5,830 bases of DNA, taken from contig NBMB01000092.1 of assembly GCA_002084765.1 (NCBI GenBank), positions 1 to 5,830 on the forward strand. Reading direction: 5' to 3'. The notes beneath the pieces were generated by a model. It was not told where the DNA came from and did not search any database. It saw only the letters and a list, made by a program, of their open reading frames with translations. The stretch is from Candidatus Cloacimonetes bacterium 4572_55 (GTDB lineage Bacteria > 4572-55). A program made the translations under genes and the position numbers. This document shows, in pieces, positions 4,601 to 5,830 of the stretch. Position 1 is the stretch's first letter; every line of letters starts with the position of its first letter.

Positions 4601-5830
4601 GGCAACGACATTCATGTTGACGGTATCGGCATCGAGATATTTCGGGCTCATAATAGCGCACGTGTCGCAAATGATGTGACTAATAACGACATCCAAGGCG
4701 CGCATATCGGGATTTCAATCTATGACAGCCAGGTTCGACTCGGTTATCACCGGAATGATTATCCCGGAAATCGTGTCACGAACAGCGATATCGGCGTGAT
4801 TTCTCTTAACGAGTCCGGCGTTTCGTTTTATACCAATACTATTCAGGACACACGGCAGGGCGCGTATGGCGGCCCTGAGATCCTTTTCACAGGCGATTCC
4901 CAGCTTCTCATTGCCCATGGCTCCAATGTGATCACAGATAGATGGATTAACACGGACACAATCGACGCCCATTTGGTTGAATGTGTGGGCTGGGATGGGA
5001 TAACGCAATACGACATTGCCGGCAATACCTGGACGCCCTATAACGGGTCGGTATTCGAACCGTCGGGAGCTTTTGGATTCTTTACTCCACTCCCTCCAGA
5101 GGAGTTACTCGCTCGTGCCGAGGCGGCGGAAGTGGATGACAATATCGCATTGGCTGTAGAGTTATATCAACAGGTCATTAGTCTGTATCCAGATACCAGG
5201 GAAGCCAATTTGAGCGTGAAACGGCTTTTTGCACTGGAAAAGCATAACGATCAAAATTATGCGCTTTTGCGATCTTATTATGAATCCGGCATGAATGACG
5301 ATTTCCCTAAACTCGACCGTTCTTTTTATCACTTCATTATTCTATGCTATGTCATGGAAGAAGATTATCCGGAAGCGATAGACCTGTTGCAGGCAATTAT
5401 TGCCGATCCTGCCGCCTCGCCGGAGCAGGTCACATTTGCCGAGATAGACCTGGATTATGTGACTTACCTCATGGATGGAACCGCGAGTCCGACGTGGCAT
5501 CATGGTTATCGGCAACAAGACGAGCAGTTGTCGCGCTTTCAAGATCACCGATTACGGACACAAGAGCTTTTGCAAACGCTGATTCCGTCGGATGGACGAC
5601 CGGATCATGAGCACGCGTCCCAGGTATCGGACGCGTATGGCTTATTTCAGAACTATCCCAACCCATTTAATCCGACGACCACGATCCGATACGCCCTGCC
5701 GATCCAGGGGGACGCGAGCCTGCGCATTTACAACAGCGCGGGTCAATTGGTGCGCACATTGTCAAGCGGTTCTCAGGAATCTGGCGAGCATTCCGCTACG
5801 TGGGATGGAAAAAACGATAGGGGACAGGAG
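1652..5830 (+). CDS. Secreted multidomain S8 subtilisin-like protease with beta-helix and sorting domain, 3' end cut by window
   Basis: The frame is open from TTG 1652 to the right edge: 1393 codons, no stop or frameshift. Residues 1-24 are a signal peptide (likely cut after A-L-G24). Residues about 25-133 look like an inhibitory propeptide. Residues 134-458 are a complete peptidase S8 domain with Asp169 (VIDVGG), His206 (HGTKVAG), oxyanion Asn313 (AAVGN) and nucleophile Ser396 (NGTSAAAPH), so it should be an active serine endopeptidase. Residues 459-802 and 803-1148 are two blocks of parallel beta-helix, each opening with a strand cassette (second: PDGVTLTI at 822) followed by Asn-rich PbH1 turns. 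Residues 1149-1275 are helical and TPR-like (ALAVELYQQVISLYPD). Residues 1329-1393 are a FlgD-Ig / type IX-secretion-type domain starting YGLFQNYPNPFNP; such domains usually end about 20-25 residues further, so only a short piece should be missing. Domains of this type direct export or surface anchoring in Bacteroidota; whether this organism has that machinery cannot be seen. Substrate is unknown. Probably transcribed with the upstream lipoprotein gene. Confidence 0.95.
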   Translation, partial: MKNITSLVIIGLLAIFSTPLMALGQVQTKSIDQVVYGQYEDGEWYIIHQGQKSNQIDMEHLTVRLITKSPISDFEFSTVGLPDLTDTRGRIADGFYELEIPPGLDPFVTAEKLEQSGEFDEVSFTYFIDVEDVPDDPYFFSQWGLEKISTDDAWDHHTNTSNVIVAVIDVGGDYNHDDLAGNLWPDIGYDFEDNDSDPFPDDDARHGTKVAGVVGAVTNNNTGIAGVAGGWNGSDGVRLMHFDAGYREQDADGDWHESLRSTATAASIDAAAVWGADVINMSFSSPQENSAIKSAIDIAVDDYNVVCVAAVGNYREGGPTNVRYPAALSNVIAVGATTENDVRKEVNDDTNEPGWGSCYGPELDVMAPGIHIYTTDISGTGGSNPGDYYLWFNGTSAAAPHVAGLAALIRSIHPGLGWQSVRATIRNTALNVPAMDDQDFHEEYGYGRINAYNALRTPTISGDLDTDFLTVHDYQTMVIESGADVMITEALIVEGALIIEPNVNIVFDDYGELRVRGGGDLAIGPHVQIAFGENGLMRIEGGTWGPLNPYGDPNIVTIGSSSSISFSSNGAIESVDYCNMAIEQGVEFSFASNSIGFLFNQGHFTVNGTEEHPVVFTSADQTPGSWGGMAALMPNSDSGTWAFDHAVIKYAVTGLSNLSRGVLDNCTIQHNTEYGISAIGTSGILGGLEINRCVIRNNQAAGLYLIDSEVEINCSEISQNEAGVILEDSGHLTISSSNIFNNEGLELELIENSFVRAENNWWFYQTESEILADVWADESSSLILEGILEMPSGCAPELHCGQLSENEIWAGEINTCADVIIPDGVTLTIAQGATINLEYTHKIIVESGGFLILNDASIIAQNATFIDDSSPPEPMIPGNAIIFEGSGQLTASNSVFTTIEENQEWDGIRLLDGATALLDHCVLDNAVTAIYAGSDVYLQLHQSALNNCQTGIMSDQAGVDIWDNTIHGGTNGVIFSDGYFAIEGNDIHVDGIGIEIFRAHNSARVANDVTNNDIQGAHIGISIYDSQVRLGYHRNDYPGNRVTNSDIGVISLNESGVSFYTNTIQDTRQGAYGGPEILFTGDSQLLIAHGSNVITDRWINTDTIDAHLVECVGWDGITQYDIAGNTWTPYNGSVFEPSGAFGFFTPLPPEELLARAEAAEVDDNIALAVELYQQVISLYPDTREANLSVKRLFALEKHNDQNYALLRSYYESGMNDDFPKLDRSFYHFIILCYVMEEDYPEAIDLLQAIIADPAASPEQVTFAEIDLDYVTYLMDGTASPTWHHGYRQQDEQLSRFQDHRLRTQELLQTLIPSDGRPDHEHASQVSDAYGLFQNYPNPFNPTTTIRYALPIQGDASLRIYNSAGQLVRTLSSGSQESGEHSATWDGKNDRGQE
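2051..3025 (+). other. Peptidase S8 catalytic domain (within the protease gene)
   Basis: Residues 134-458. It begins with the typical junction PDDPYFFSQWGLEKI, as seen after fervidolysin-like prodomains, and ends with YGYGRINAYNAL, the usual C-terminal helix of the family. Catalytic Asp169, His206 and Ser396 and oxyanion-hole Asn313 are all present in order, and the WGSCYGPELDVMAPG segment matches the conserved S-x-x-G...APG region. The residue after the catalytic Asp is Val rather than the common Ser/Thr, which varies in the family. Confidence 0.95.
3026..5095 (+). other. Two parallel beta-helix blocks (within the protease gene)
   Basis: Residues 459-1148. The region is built of short strands with recurrent patterns such as LDNCTIQHNTEYGI, INRCVIRNNQAAGL and IWDNTIHGGTNGV, typical of right-handed parallel beta-helices (PbH1 repeats, clearest at about 661-765 and 889-1140). 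The first block closes with an NNWWF motif (759-763) resembling the N-x-W-G cap of such solenoids. The second block starts afresh at about 803 with a new entry cassette. Such helices often bind or cleave polysaccharides; no catalytic residues could be assigned, so an adhesive or substrate-positioning role is as likely. Confidence 0.75.
5096..5476 (+). other. TPR-like helical segment (within the protease gene)
   Basis: Residues about 1149-1275 change abruptly from beta-rich to alpha-helical composition, with tetratricopeptide-like pairs: NIALAVELYQQVISLYPD and DYPEAIDLLQAIIADP. About three helix pairs fit. It bridges the beta-helix and the C-terminal domain and may act as a spacer or protein-interaction surface. 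Confidence 0.6.
5636..5830 (+). other. C-terminal FlgD-Ig / type IX-sorting-type domain, truncated by window edge
   Basis: Residues 1329-1393 contain the hallmarks NYPNPFNPTTTIRYALP, LRIYNSAGQLVRTL and GEHSATWDGKNDRGQE. Family members normally continue with a V-A-S-G-V-Y-F-Y-like strand and a basic final strand; these lie beyond the window. In Bacteroidota such domains are recognised by the type IX secretion system and often removed on export. Confidence 0.9.

Overview
This is a bacterial window with two consecutive forward-strand genes that are probably co-transcribed, preceded by about 490 bases of AT-rich, apparently regulatory DNA. The second gene ends in a FlgD-Ig-like / type IX-secretion-type C-terminal domain (NYPNPFNPTTTIRYALP, 1334 onward). 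The first gene is a lipoprotein with a Bacteroidota-like acidic export tag. Both point to the Fibrobacterota-Chlorobiota-Bacteroidota group or a neighbouring candidate phylum (KSB1, Calditrichota, Marinimicrobia, Zixibacteria, Cloacimonadota, Latescibacterota type). The phylum cannot be fixed from the sequence alone.

Layout. 1-60: small hairpin, possibly the terminator of a gene outside the window. 61-281: very AT-rich DNA with a TTGACA-type promoter (76-104) and a run of ten C (246-255). 282-322: a strong intrinsic terminator on the + strand. 323-486: a TATAAT box, two tiny overlapping reading frames behind a near-perfect Shine-Dalgarno sequence, an 11-bp palindrome, and the ribosome binding site of gene 1. 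487-1599: predicted surface or outer-membrane lipoprotein with a BNR/Asp-box beta-propeller. 1652-5830: the largest gene, starting at TTG and running open off the right edge (1393 codons present). It encodes signal peptide, propeptide, complete S8 subtilisin-like protease domain, two parallel beta-helix blocks, a TPR-like helical segment, and a C-terminal sorting-type domain.

How the genes may work together (inference). The propeller lipoprotein would sit on the membrane surface. The protease would be exported through the Sec system, processed, and then either anchored at the surface or released through its C-terminal domain. The 52-nt gap, same orientation and lack of an intervening terminator suggest one operon for an extracellular protein-degrading or surface-processing function. 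The leader has a terminator, a slippable homopolymer and mini-ORFs, so expression may be conditionally read through or phase-variable. No RNA genes, insertion sequences or CRISPR arrays were recognised.
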